Origin: Coxiellaceae bacterium UBA6002
GTDB lineage: Bacteria; Pseudomonadota; Gammaproteobacteria; UBA6002
Assembly (NCBI GenBank): GCA_002429595.1
Contig: DJAM01000008.1
Location: forward strand, 1-16,773
DNA length: 16,773 nucleotides
Direction: 5' to 3'
Position numbers and translations under genes: made by a program. Of this stretch, positions 1-7,856 are shown one piece after another (within the stretch, counting starts at the first letter, position 1; each line of letters opens with the position of its first letter). The notes below the pieces were generated by a model. It saw only the letters and a program-made list of their open reading frames with translations. It was not told the origin of the DNA and searched no databases.

Positions 1-82
1 TCCGGGAATGGGTTCCCGCCTACGCGGGAATGACAAACAGCTATGCGGGAATGACACACAGCTAGGTGGGAATGACAATGAG
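1..82. repeat. GCGGGAATGACA tandem repeat with palindrome
   Basis: Three consecutive 21-bp units occupy 20-40, 41-61 and 62-82. Each carries the core GCGGGAATGACA (GTGGGAATGACA in the third), starting at 24, 45 and 66, so the period is exactly 21. The first unit is also the right arm of a perfect hairpin: TTCCCGC at 13-19, loop CTAC at 20-23, GCGGGAA at 24-30. The arm/loop/arm layout resembles the short TTCCC...GGGAA palindromic repeats dispersed in many proteobacterial genomes. The period is a multiple of three, so the array stays open in the dprA frame and would read as degenerate heptads (LRGNDKQ, LCGNDTQ, LGGNDNE), but it lies upstream of the likely dprA start. Related decayed copies sit at the other end of the window in opposite orientation. 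Confidence 0.85.
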
Positions 83-142
83 CAAACTAAGGTAGTTTTT
101 CCCGTATCGTCACGGTATCTCAGTGTTTGGTACATTGCCTTT

Positions 143-1246
143 ATGAAACTTACTACCGAAGAACTCTCTTGTTGGCTCGCTCTAGTTAAAACCCCTCAGT
201 TAGGTCCGCGAGGGACTTATAAACTATTAAGGAGAGTTGCGGAAATAAGAGAGTTATTCGGTCGAGAACAGAGCTTTTATAAAGCACTCGGGCTTTCTTC
301 CGAACAAATCCGACATTTCATTACACCTACTTGGCAAAGTATCGAAGCAGATCTTAACTGGTGTGCTCGCGGAGCTGGGCATAGTATCTTGACAATTATC
401 TGCCCGGACTATCCTAAACAATTGCTTAGTATTCCAGACCCGCCACTCATCATTTATGTTCTGGGATCTAGTTCTATCTTAAATAAGCCTCAAGTGGCGA
501 TTGTTGGTTCCCGTCGGTCCACGCCGGAAGGGAAGGAAGTTGCTTTTGAAATGGCCAAAACTTTAGCTGCACAAGGTGTCGTCATCACATCAGGATTGGC
601 GCGCGGGATCGATACGGCTGCCCATTTGGGTGCCTTGCGGTCAGGCCGAACAATTGCGGTAATTGGCACCGGCATCGATGTGACTTATCCCTTATCTAAC
701 CATGAGCTATCAAGACAGATTAGCCAAGAAGGTGCAATTTTATCGGAATTTAGCTTAGGAGCGCCTCCCTTGCGGGAACATTTCCCCCAGCGTAATCGTC
801 TTATTAGTGGCCTATCATTAGGAACCTGCATCATCGAAGCAGCAGAGAAAAGTGGCTCCCTTATTACTGCTGAATATGCCGCTGAGCAAGGTAGGGAGGT
901 TTTCGCCGTTCCGGGTTCAATACGAAACCCTCACGCCCGAGGTTGTCATCGACTTATCCAACAAGGCGCTGCTTTAGTGACTTGTGCGCAAGACATCCTG
1001 CTAGAGCTAGGGATTAATGCAAAAAAACTATCGAATTGCGCACTAAATGAGAAAGCCAGTGAATATTTTGAACTTGAAGAGCCTCACCGGAAACTGTTAG
1101 AGTGTATTGGTTATGAGCCAGCTAAAATTGACCTTTTAGTTGAACGTAGTGATTTTACAGTCAATCAGCTGACAACGCTGTTACTGGATCTTGAGCTATC
1201 TGGCCACATAACTAACAGCTATAGCGGTTACCGACGAGTGTCCTGA
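143..1246 (+). CDS. dprA: DNA-processing protein DprA (DNA recombination mediator)
   Basis: DprA/Smf binds incoming single-stranded DNA in the cytoplasm and loads RecA during natural transformation; many non-competent bacteria keep the gene. The start at 143 gives 367 residues, a normal family length. A short N-terminal helical part is followed by the Rossmann-like DprA core, with VGSRR at about 121-125 and then the SGLARGIDTAAH, FPQRNRLISGLS and KSGSLITAEYA signatures. The C-terminal ~55 residues (EPHRKLLECIG onward) look like the winged-helix domain. The frame is open back to an ATG at 8, but that extension would translate the 21-bp repeats and has no counterpart in the family, so ATG 143 is preferred although it lacks a clear Shine-Dalgarno sequence. 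The stop TGA shares its last base with the smg ATG (TGATG), implying translational coupling. The product is very secure; the start less so. Confidence 0.95.
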   Translation: MKLTTEELSCWLALVKTPQLGPRGTYKLLRRVAEIRELFGREQSFYKALGLSSEQIRHFITPTWQSIEADLNWCARGAGHSILTIICPDYPKQLLSIPDPPLIIYVLGSSSILNKPQVAIVGSRRSTPEGKEVAFEMAKTLAAQGVVITSGLARGIDTAAHLGALRSGRTIAVIGTGIDVTYPLSNHELSRQISQEGAILSEFSLGAPPLREHFPQRNRLISGLSLGTCIIEAAEKSGSLITAEYAAEQGREVFAVPGSIRNPHARGCHRLIQQGAALVTCAQDILLELGINAKKLSNCALNEKASEYFELEEPHRKLLECIGYEPAKIDLLVERSDFTVNQLTTLLLDLELSGHITNSYSGYRRVS

Positions 1247-1722
1247 TGAAAGAAGATATGTTTGAAGTATTGATGTATTTATTTGAAAATCATATGCAAA
1301 GCAATTGCAAATTGCATGTCACTGAGGATGTGCTGATCGCTGAATTAGTAGAACAGGCGGGCTTTAATTCCATGATCGTCGATCAAGCTTTAAGCTGGTT
1401 GGATGGCTTACTCTTCATTCAGGAACAAACTGTGCCATCGGCATCTTCCCAGTCAATTAGAATATTTTCACATTATGAAATTCAGAAGCTTAGCCTTGAA
1501 ATTATTAGTTTTCTGCTATCCTTACAAAATATGGGCATTCTAAATACCATTACCCGTGAACTAGTGATTGATCGTTTAATGGCCATTGAAGAACATGAAA
1601 TTGATTTAGCACAGGTCAAATGGGTAATACTTCTAGTCTTGTTTAACCAGCCTGACCAAGAAGCCGCTTTAGCATGTATGGAGAACTTGGTTTTAGAAAA
1701 TACCGCTTATGGGTTACATTAA
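1246..1722 (+). CDS. smg: Smg family protein (DUF494)
   Basis: This is a 158-residue protein of the Smg/DUF494 family, which is about 157 residues in E. coli. Its molecular function is not firmly established; it is conserved between dprA and topA in many gammaproteobacteria. Family features visible are the N-terminal MFEVLMYLFENH segment, the central helical stretch and the C-terminal block VKWVILLVLFNQPDQEAA followed by ENLVLE and a terminal GLH. It is acidic, with no signal peptide and no obvious membrane segment, so it is expected in the cytoplasm. The start overlaps the dprA stop by one base, and its own TAA overlaps the topA ATG by one base. The three genes are therefore almost certainly one transcript with coupled translation. 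Identification rests on sequence and position together. Confidence 0.93.
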   Translation: MKEDMFEVLMYLFENHMQSNCKLHVTEDVLIAELVEQAGFNSMIVDQALSWLDGLLFIQEQTVPSASSQSIRIFSHYEIQKLSLEIISFLLSLQNMGILNTITRELVIDRLMAIEEHEIDLAQVKWVILLVLFNQPDQEAALACMENLVLENTAYGLH

Positions 1723-4007
1723 TGGCATCTAATCTTTTAATCGTAGAATCACCAGCCAAAGCAAAAACAATAAAAAAATATCTTGGTAAAGACTTTGAGG
1801 TATTGGCTTCTTATGGCCATGTACGTGATTTAGTGCCTAAAGAAGGCGCAGTAGATGTTGATCACGACTTTGCTATGAAATATACCGTCGTAGAAAAAAA
1901 CAAAAAGCATATAGATAGCATCGCCAAGGCCTTAAAAAAAGCCAAAGCGCTATACCTTGCGACAGACCCGGATAGAGAAGGTGAAGCTATTTCCTGGCAT
2001 GTCGCAGAACTGATGAAAGAAAAGCACATTTTAGACTCAAAGCCGGTATTTCGAGTCGTATTTCATGAGGTCACCAAATCTGCCATCAAAGAAGCTATCA
2101 AACATCCTAGAGAAATTGCGATGGACTTGGTGCATGCCCAGCAAGCGCGACGAGCATTAGACTTCCTGGTCGGCTTTAATCTTTCACCGCTATTATGGAA
2201 GAAAATTAGACCAGGTCTCTCGGCGGGTCGAGTGCAAAGTCCGGCACTGCGTTTGATTGTTGAGCGTGAAGAAGAAATAGAAAAATTTGAGGCTCAAGAA
2301 TATTGGACCATTGAAGCTGAGTTGACAGCGCAAGAACATCCCTTTACCGCCCGATTAGTAGAATTTGAGAAAGAAAAAATCACTCAGTTTTCTATTGTTG
2401 ATGAAAAACAAGCTAAAAAGACTGAGAAATCTTTAATTAAGTCCGCAGCTGGAAAGCTAACGGTCATTAAGGTTGATAAGAAGCAACGAAAACGTAATCC
2501 GGCACCACCTTTCATTACCTCGACGTTGCAACAAGAAGCTGCTCGTAAATTAGGTTATACCACTTACCGCACAATGCGTATTGCGCAGCAACTTTATGAA
2601 GGTATTGAAATCGGTGACGATGGCGCTGTTGGTTTAATAACCTATATGAGAACTGACTCCGTTAATTTAGCCGCAGAAGCAATTGCCGAAATTAGGCAGC
2701 TTATTGAAGAGCGCTACGGTGAAGAGAATGTACCTGAGGAAGTCAGAGTCTTTCACAAAAAAGCAAAAAATGCCCAAGAAGCTCACGAAGCAATCAGGCC
2801 TACTTCTATTCATTATTTGCCCGAAGATCTTCGACGTTATCTCAATGATGAACAATTCAGATTATATGATCTTATCTGGAAAAGAACGGTCGCATGCCAA
2901 ATGATTCATGCCACGATTGATACTGTGGCTGTTGATCTTAATTGTGGCGCGGGCAATCGCTTTCGAGCCAATGGTTCATCTATTGCCATTCCAGGTTTTA
3001 TTACCGTCTATCAAGAAGGGATTGATGACGCGAAGAAAGATGATGGTGATGAAAAATTCCTACCTCATCTTGAGGAAGGTGAAGTTGTAGATCTCGTTAA
3101 GATTCACTCGCTACAACATTTCACAGAGCCACCACCACGTTACACAGAAGCGAGTTTGGTAAAAGCATTAGAAGATTTTGGCATCGGTCGACCTTCTACT
3201 TACGCTAACATCATTTATACCATCAAGAATCGCGAATATGTCGTGCTTGATCAAAAGCGTTTTAAACCTACTGATGTGGGTCGGATCGTCAAACAATTCT
3301 TAACGCAGTATTTCACGCAATATGTTGATTACGATTTCACTGCTCAAATGGAAGACGAGCTAGATGATATTTCACGAGGTGAAAAAGACTGGGTCCCGAT
3401 GCTAGATGATTTCTGGCTCCCATTTAAAGATCGAGTAAATGTTATCGAAGAAACAGTGAAGCGCAAAGACGTTACTCAAGAAGCATTAGATGAAGAATGT
3501 CCAAAATGCGGTAAGCCTTTATCAAAAAGGCTTGGCAAGCGTGGAAGATTTATTGGTTGTTCGGGTTATCCTGATTGCGATTACACTCGTGGTCTTGAAG
3601 ATGATCAAAAAGGAGCTCAAACTCTTGAAGGTCGTGAATGTCCCGATTGTCACTCTGAGCTTGTTATCAAAGTGGGTCGATACGGTAAATTTATAGGATG
3701 CAGTCAATATCCTAATTGTAAGCACATGGAGCCTTTAGAAAAACCAGCGGATACTGGTGTTGATTGTTCGGAATGCCATAAAGGCCATATGCTCAAGCGT
3801 AAGAGCCGGTATGGCAAATATTTTTATTCTTGTTCGACTTATCCTACGTGTAAGTATGCTGTTTGGAATGAACCTATTCCTGGACCGTGTCCAAAGTGTG
3901 GCTGGGAAATTTTAACGATTAAAACAACAAAGCGACGTGGCACTGAAAAAGTTTGCCCACAAAAAGAATGTAAATTTAGTGAGCCCTATCACGAACAAGA
4001 AGAGTGA
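1722..4007 (+). CDS. topA: DNA topoisomerase I (type IA)
   Basis: The enzyme relaxes negatively supercoiled DNA by transient single-strand cleavage, setting global supercoiling with gyrase. The start ATG at 1722 follows the smg stop in a TAATG overlap and gives 761 residues beginning MASNLLIVESPAKAKT; an in-frame ATG at 1674 lies inside smg and is rejected. The TOPRIM domain shows Glu9 and the DxDxE triad Asp82, Asp84, Glu86 (DPDREGEA). The catalytic tyrosine is Tyr308 in GLITYMRTDS. The C-terminal part carries four cysteine-rich zinc-ribbon units starting near residues 593, 640, 682 and 723, each with a CPxC or CxxC knuckle and a second cysteine pair. The protein is shorter than the 865-residue E. 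coli enzyme, partly because the TOPRIM region is more compact. No key residue is missing. Confidence 0.98.
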   Translation: MASNLLIVESPAKAKTIKKYLGKDFEVLASYGHVRDLVPKEGAVDVDHDFAMKYTVVEKNKKHIDSIAKALKKAKALYLATDPDREGEAISWHVAELMKEKHILDSKPVFRVVFHEVTKSAIKEAIKHPREIAMDLVHAQQARRALDFLVGFNLSPLLWKKIRPGLSAGRVQSPALRLIVEREEEIEKFEAQEYWTIEAELTAQEHPFTARLVEFEKEKITQFSIVDEKQAKKTEKSLIKSAAGKLTVIKVDKKQRKRNPAPPFITSTLQQEAARKLGYTTYRTMRIAQQLYEGIEIGDDGAVGLITYMRTDSVNLAAEAIAEIRQLIEERYGEENVPEEVRVFHKKAKNAQEAHEAIRPTSIHYLPEDLRRYLNDEQFRLYDLIWKRTVACQMIHATIDTVAVDLNCGAGNRFRANGSSIAIPGFITVYQEGIDDAKKDDGDEKFLPHLEEGEVVDLVKIHSLQHFTEPPPRYTEASLVKALEDFGIGRPSTYANIIYTIKNREYVVLDQKRFKPTDVGRIVKQFLTQYFTQYVDYDFTAQMEDELDDISRGEKDWVPMLDDFWLPFKDRVNVIEETVKRKDVTQEALDEECPKCGKPLSKRLGKRGRFIGCSGYPDCDYTRGLEDDQKGAQTLEGRECPDCHSELVIKVGRYGKFIGCSQYPNCKHMEPLEKPADTGVDCSECHKGHMLKRKSRYGKYFYSCSTYPTCKYAVWNEPIPGPCPKCGWEILTIKTTKRRGTEKVCPQKECKFSEPYHEQEE

Positions 4008-4058
4008 ACTAAACTTAAAACGCTTAGCAATTTCTAAACATTGATGAGAGTATCTATA

Positions 4059-4562
4059 ATGAACAAATCTTTTGTTGCCATTCTCGTTGGCTCTGATTCT
4101 GATTTGCCGACCATGCAAAGCACCATTGAAATTCTCAATAAATTTGCAATCCCCTACGAAGTGAAAATTGCCTCGGCACATCGTACCCCTGTTATGACCC
4201 AGAACTATATTCACGATGCAGAGTCGCGTGGTTGTGCTATTTTCATTGCTGCAGCGGGCTTAGCTGCACACTTAGCCGGCGCGGTAGCCGCTCACACAGT
4301 AAAGCCAGTTATCGGGGTGCCAATGGATGCCGGTAGTTTAAATGGTCTTGATTCATTGTTATCTACTGTTCAAATGCCAGGTGGTATTCCAGTTGCTTGT
4401 GTGGCGATTGGTAAGCCAGGCGCTAAAAATGCTGGTTACCTTGCGGCTCAAATATTAGCAATCACGAATGACAACCTAGCAGCAAAGTTACGTAGTGAAC
4501 GTGAAGCTACTGTGGCAACGATTCAGAAAAAAAATGCCGAACTTGAGGCATCTTTGACCTAA
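4059..4562 (+). CDS. purE: N5-carboxyaminoimidazole ribonucleotide mutase PurE (class I)
   Basis: Class I PurE converts N5-CAIR to 4-carboxy-AIR in de novo purine synthesis, using the product of PurK. The 167-residue protein shows the phosphate-binding GSDSD at 11-15, SAHRTP at 39-44 with the catalytic His41, and the block AAGLAAHLAGAVAAHT...GVPMDAGSLNGLDSLLSTVQMPGG. This is the bacterial class I type rather than the animal AIR carboxylase. ATG 4059 is chosen because GAGAG at 4046-4050 is well placed for it; an in-frame ATG at 4044 and TTG at 4041 lack such a site. A 51-bp gap separates it from topA, and tsaC follows after 2 bp. purK, often the next gene, is not present here, so the partner enzyme must be elsewhere if the pathway is complete. 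Confidence 0.97.
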   Translation: MNKSFVAILVGSDSDLPTMQSTIEILNKFAIPYEVKIASAHRTPVMTQNYIHDAESRGCAIFIAAAGLAAHLAGAVAAHTVKPVIGVPMDAGSLNGLDSLLSTVQMPGGIPVACVAIGKPGAKNAGYLAAQILAITNDNLAAKLRSEREATVATIQKKNAELEASLT

Positions 4563-4564
4563 CA

Positions 4565-5122
4565 ATGACTTTGAGCAACGACATCGTTCAAGCGGCTACT
4601 CATTTAAAGAGAGGTCATATCATCGCATACCCGACAGAAGCGGTGTATGGCTTAGGCTGTGATCCTTATAATCAAGATGCCATTACCCGCTTATATGAAT
4701 TGAAAACGAGAAATGTTGCTAAGGGCTGTATTTTAGTCGCTGCCAGTTGGGAACAAATTAATTCATTAATAATGCCGCTTACGAAAGAGCAATTAAGTCG
4801 AGTGATGGCAACATGGCCTGGCCCTGTAACATGGGTATTCCCAGCGTCGAAATTAGCGCCCAGGTGGTTGATAGCGGAAGATGATACAATCGCTTTGCGA
4901 GTATCAAACCATCCAATTGTGGTGAAGCTTTGTGAAGAATTTAAAAATCCCATCATATCGACGAGTGCAAATCCTGAAGGCTTGTCACCTGCTAAAACGA
5001 GTTTACAAGTGCAAGAATATTTCCAACAAAAAATTGATTTTATTTTAGAGGGAGAGGTTGGAGAATTATTAACACCAACTCCAATACGGGATGCCGTAAC
5101 TGGAGTTTGGTATCGGAAATAA
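4565..5122 (+). CDS. tsaC: Threonylcarbamoyl-AMP synthase TsaC (YrdC/RimN)
   Basis: TsaC makes threonylcarbamoyl-AMP from threonine, bicarbonate and ATP, the first step of the t6A modification at position 37 of ANN-decoding tRNAs; TsaBDE complete the transfer. At 185 residues it is the short, single-domain YrdC type (E. coli 190), without the Sua5 C-terminal domain. Visible motifs are PTEAVYGLGCD at 23-33, the basic substrate-binding cluster Lys47-x-Arg49 with Lys53, and STSAN at 132-136. The start is two bases after the purE stop, consistent with coupled expression from one transcript. hemF follows 18 bp downstream; tsaC next to hemF is a recurring gammaproteobacterial arrangement. An antisense open frame of 161 codons across this gene has no protein-like features and is a shadow. 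Confidence 0.96.
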   Translation: MTLSNDIVQAATHLKRGHIIAYPTEAVYGLGCDPYNQDAITRLYELKTRNVAKGCILVAASWEQINSLIMPLTKEQLSRVMATWPGPVTWVFPASKLAPRWLIAEDDTIALRVSNHPIVVKLCEEFKNPIISTSANPEGLSPAKTSLQVQEYFQQKIDFILEGEVGELLTPTPIRDAVTGVWYRK

Positions 5123-5140
5123 CATTCCTTAAGGTGATGT

Positions 5141-6058
5141 ATGAAAATATGTGACACACAATCTGTTAGAGACTATTTAGTAGCCTTGCAAGAAGATTTA
5201 ACACAAAAGCTTTTAACGGATGATTCTAAATTAGTGTTGCAGCAAGATCGATGGCAACGTCCTAACAATGGCGGTGATGGCATTAGTTGTGCATTTAGTA
5301 ACGGCAGTATTTACGAAAAAGCAGGCGTTAATTTTTCTCACGTTTTTGGAAAGGAACTTCCAGCTGCAGCTACTGCTAACCGACCTGATTTGACCAATTC
5401 CGCTTTTGAAGCGCTTGGCATATCGCTCATCGTTCATCCGTTGAATCCTATGGCTCCAACTTGTCATGCTAACTTACGTTTATTTTCAGCGACAACTAAA
5501 AACAATGAAAATGTTTGGTGGTTTGGTGGTGGCTATGATTTGACGCCTTATTATGGTTTTAAGGAAGATTGTATTCATTGGCATAAAACGGCAAAACAGG
5601 CCTGCGAACCTTTTGGTGACGAAGTTTATAGTCAATACAAAGAGTGGGCAGATCGCTATTTTTATTTGAAGCACCGACAAGAGCCTCGTGGTATCGGTGG
5701 CTTATTTTTTGATGAACTAAATCATTGGCCTTTTGAAAAGTGTTTTGATTTTATTAAAAGCGTCGGTGATCACTTTGCTAGATCCTATTTTCCAATAATC
5801 GCTTTGCGGCACGCTCATCCCTATGATGAACAACAGCGCCAGTTCCAATTGTATCGTCGCGGTCGTTATGTTGAATTCAACTTATTGCAGGACCGTGGCA
5901 CTTTGTTTGGGTTACAATTTGGTGGCAGAATAGAATCAATTTTAGTTTCGTTGCCGCCGCTAGTGAGATGGGAATATAACTGGCAGCCAACACCAGGAAG
6001 TCGCGAAGAAGAACTTTATAACTATTACTTAACACCAAGAGATTGGACAAATCTGTAA
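5141..6058 (+). CDS. hemF: Oxygen-dependent coproporphyrinogen III oxidase HemF
   Basis: HemF oxidatively decarboxylates coproporphyrinogen III to protoporphyrinogen IX using molecular oxygen, late in heme synthesis. The 305-residue length matches the family (E. coli 299). Signature regions are RPNNGGDGIS near the N-terminus, FSHVFG, HANLRLF, WWFGGGYDLTPYY, EPRGIGGLFFDELN, and the C-terminal FNLLQDRGTLFGLQFGG...SLPPLVRWEYNW. No signal peptide is present, so it is a soluble cytoplasmic enzyme. The ATG at 5141 has AAGGTGA at 5131-5137 as a ribosome binding site. It lies between tsaC and argS (18-bp and 16-bp gaps) and is probably co-transcribed with them. Use of HemF, as opposed to HemN, indicates that heme can be made in oxygen. 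The first pathway enzyme, HemA, is encoded at the other end of the window. Confidence 0.98.
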   Translation: MKICDTQSVRDYLVALQEDLTQKLLTDDSKLVLQQDRWQRPNNGGDGISCAFSNGSIYEKAGVNFSHVFGKELPAAATANRPDLTNSAFEALGISLIVHPLNPMAPTCHANLRLFSATTKNNENVWWFGGGYDLTPYYGFKEDCIHWHKTAKQACEPFGDEVYSQYKEWADRYFYLKHRQEPRGIGGLFFDELNHWPFEKCFDFIKSVGDHFARSYFPIIALRHAHPYDEQQRQFQLYRRGRYVEFNLLQDRGTLFGLQFGGRIESILVSLPPLVRWEYNWQPTPGSREEELYNYYLTPRDWTNL

Positions 6059-6061
6059 GAC

Positions 6062-6069
6062 GGGAAGGA
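6062..6069 (+). promoter_or_regulatory. Ribosome binding site for argS TTG start
   Basis: GGGAAGGA at 6062-6069 is a strong Shine-Dalgarno sequence five bases before the TTG at 6075. It decides the otherwise uncertain non-ATG start of argS. Confidence 0.75.
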
Positions 6070-6074
6070 CAACT

Positions 6075-7841
6075 TTGAAAAATAAAATTGAAGCGTTAAT
6101 TAACGATAGTTTGAAAACATATTTAAGCAATACGAATGAAGAAATAGATGTTGCTAAAATTCATGTTGAACGGACTAAAGATTCTGCACATGGCGATTTT
6201 GCTTCAAACATTGCAATGGTCCTCGCAAAACCCTTGAAAAAAAGCCCACGGGAAATTGCTGCTGGCATTATTAGTTCTTTACCTGACTCAACTGAAATTG
6301 AGCGAGTCGAAATTGCAGGCCCTGGATTTATTAATTTTCATCTTACTGAAAAAGCCTTACAAGATGTCGTTTCCCAAGTATTGTTAACAGATGGGATTTA
6401 TGGTCACTCTTCACTCGGGCAAAGCAAACCCGTGATTTTAGAATTTGTTTCTGCAAATCCTACGGGACCCTTGCATGTTGGACATGGTCGGCACGCAGCT
6501 TATGGTGCGTCTGTTGCCAATCTTTTGGAAGCAGTAGGTTATCGGGTTCATCGTGAATATTACGTCAATGATGCTGGCAGACAAATGCAAATTTTGGCAG
6601 CGAGTATTTGGTTACGTTATTTGGAATTATTTGGTGAGAATTTTCCTTTCCCTAGTAATGGTTACAAGGGTGCTTATGTCATCGACATTGCGAAGGATTT
6701 GAAAGTTGCCAAACGAGAAGAACTATTGCGACCTATTGAACAGATTTTTGAATCTTTACCACAAGACGAAGTAGAAGGTCATGAAGGTGGTGACAAAGAA
6801 TTGTATATCGATGCAATCATTGCACGTGCTAAAAAACTTTTAGGTGAAGACACCTTCGAAGAGATATTGCAGTTCGGCCTAAAAGCAATTTTAAAAGATA
6901 TCCGCGAGGACCTTGAAGGTTTTGGCGTAACCTATCAGCAATGGTTTTCCGAAAAAAGTTTAGTAGGCAATGGCGATATTGCTAAGGGCTTAGAGCGCTT
7001 ACAAAAAGCAGGGTACCTCTATCAACGTGATGGTGCAACCTGGTTCCAAGCAACCTCTTTCGGAGATGAAAAAGATCGCGTTGTGATTAGAGAAAATGGT
7101 CAAACGACTTACTTTGCCTCTGACGTAGGTTATCACTTCAATAAATACGAGCGTGGCTTTGAAAAGATTATAGATTTATTTGGTGCTGATCATCACGGTT
7201 ACGCGCCACGTATTATTGCTTTTTTGAGAGCAGTTGGGGAAGATGAACAAAAGTTGCAAGTGTTGTTAGTGCAGTTTGCTATTTTATATAGAGGAAAAGC
7301 TAAAGTTTCAATGTCTACTCGCAGTGGGGAATTTGTCACGCTACGCGAGTTGCGAGAAGAAGTTGGCAATGATGCTGCTAGATTTTTCTATGTGATGCGA
7401 AAATGTGATCAACATTTGGACTTTGATTTAGAACTTGCCAAATCGAAATCAAATGAAAATCCTGTGTACTATATACAATATGCCTATGCACGTATCTGTA
7501 GTGTTGAAAGACAGTTAATACATCAGAAATTAAGCTTTGATCAAGAAAAGGGTTTAGCTCATTGTGACTTACTTACAAGTGCGCATGAAAAAAACTTGTT
7601 AACGGCACTTTCTTTATATCCTGAAATTATTGAGGCAGCTGCCGTCAATTACGAGCCACATCTTCTGGTCCACTTTTTGCAGGATTTGGCAACTTATTTC
7701 CATACCTATTACAATGCTAGTAAATTTCTGGTTGAGGATGAGAACATTCGCAATGCTAGGCTTTGCCTTGCGTTTGCTGTTAAGACAGTACTTGCGAATA
7801 GTTTAAGATTACTCGGGGTTTCAACGCCTGAAGTAATGTAA
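6075..7841 (+). CDS. argS: Arginyl-tRNA synthetase
   Basis: This class I aminoacyl-tRNA synthetase charges tRNA-Arg with arginine in the cytoplasm. The 588 residues (E. coli 577) contain the N-terminal additional domain with the AHGDFASNIAM motif, the HIGH box as HVGH at 134-137 (ANPTGPLHVGHGRHAAYG), and a KMSKS-equivalent KVSMSTRSG at about 410-418, where the usual second lysine is replaced as in many ArgRS enzymes. The helical anticodon-binding DALR domain lies at the C-terminus and ends GVSTPEVM. The start codon is TTG at 6075. It is supported by the GGGAAGGA ribosome binding site and by an N-terminus (MKNKIEALINDSLKTYL) of the expected family length. It sits between hemF and a DUF945 gene; argS upstream of an FtsN-like gene and hslVU recurs in gammaproteobacteria. 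Confidence 0.98.
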   Translation: MKNKIEALINDSLKTYLSNTNEEIDVAKIHVERTKDSAHGDFASNIAMVLAKPLKKSPREIAAGIISSLPDSTEIERVEIAGPGFINFHLTEKALQDVVSQVLLTDGIYGHSSLGQSKPVILEFVSANPTGPLHVGHGRHAAYGASVANLLEAVGYRVHREYYVNDAGRQMQILAASIWLRYLELFGENFPFPSNGYKGAYVIDIAKDLKVAKREELLRPIEQIFESLPQDEVEGHEGGDKELYIDAIIARAKKLLGEDTFEEILQFGLKAILKDIREDLEGFGVTYQQWFSEKSLVGNGDIAKGLERLQKAGYLYQRDGATWFQATSFGDEKDRVVIRENGQTTYFASDVGYHFNKYERGFEKIIDLFGADHHGYAPRIIAFLRAVGEDEQKLQVLLVQFAILYRGKAKVSMSTRSGEFVTLRELREEVGNDAARFFYVMRKCDQHLDFDLELAKSKSNENPVYYIQYAYARICSVERQLIHQKLSFDQEKGLAHCDLLTSAHEKNLLTALSLYPEIIEAAAVNYEPHLLVHFLQDLATYFHTYYNASKFLVEDENIRNARLCLAFAVKTVLANSLRLLGVSTPEVM

Positions 7842-7856
7842 TTAGTCGGAGCTCTT

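Noticed and set aside
20..82. Possible CRISPR array
   Set aside because: Only three 21-bp units with no separate unique spacers; the period is wholly repeat, so it is a tandem repeat.
8..142. N-terminal extension of DprA from ATG 8
   Set aside because: It would translate the 21-bp repeats and has no counterpart in DprA proteins; the family-like N-terminus begins at ATG 143.
4055..4060. TATAAT immediately before purE
   Set aside because: It overlaps the ATG of purE, so it cannot be the -10 box for this gene; no matching -35 supports it.
3912..4214. 100-codon open frame antisense to the topA end and purE start
   Set aside because: Composition is that of a reverse-strand shadow, with no recognisable motif, and it spans two secure genes.
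4672..5157. 161-codon open frame antisense to tsaC
   Set aside because: It lies entirely over a well-supported gene and shows no domain or plausible start context.
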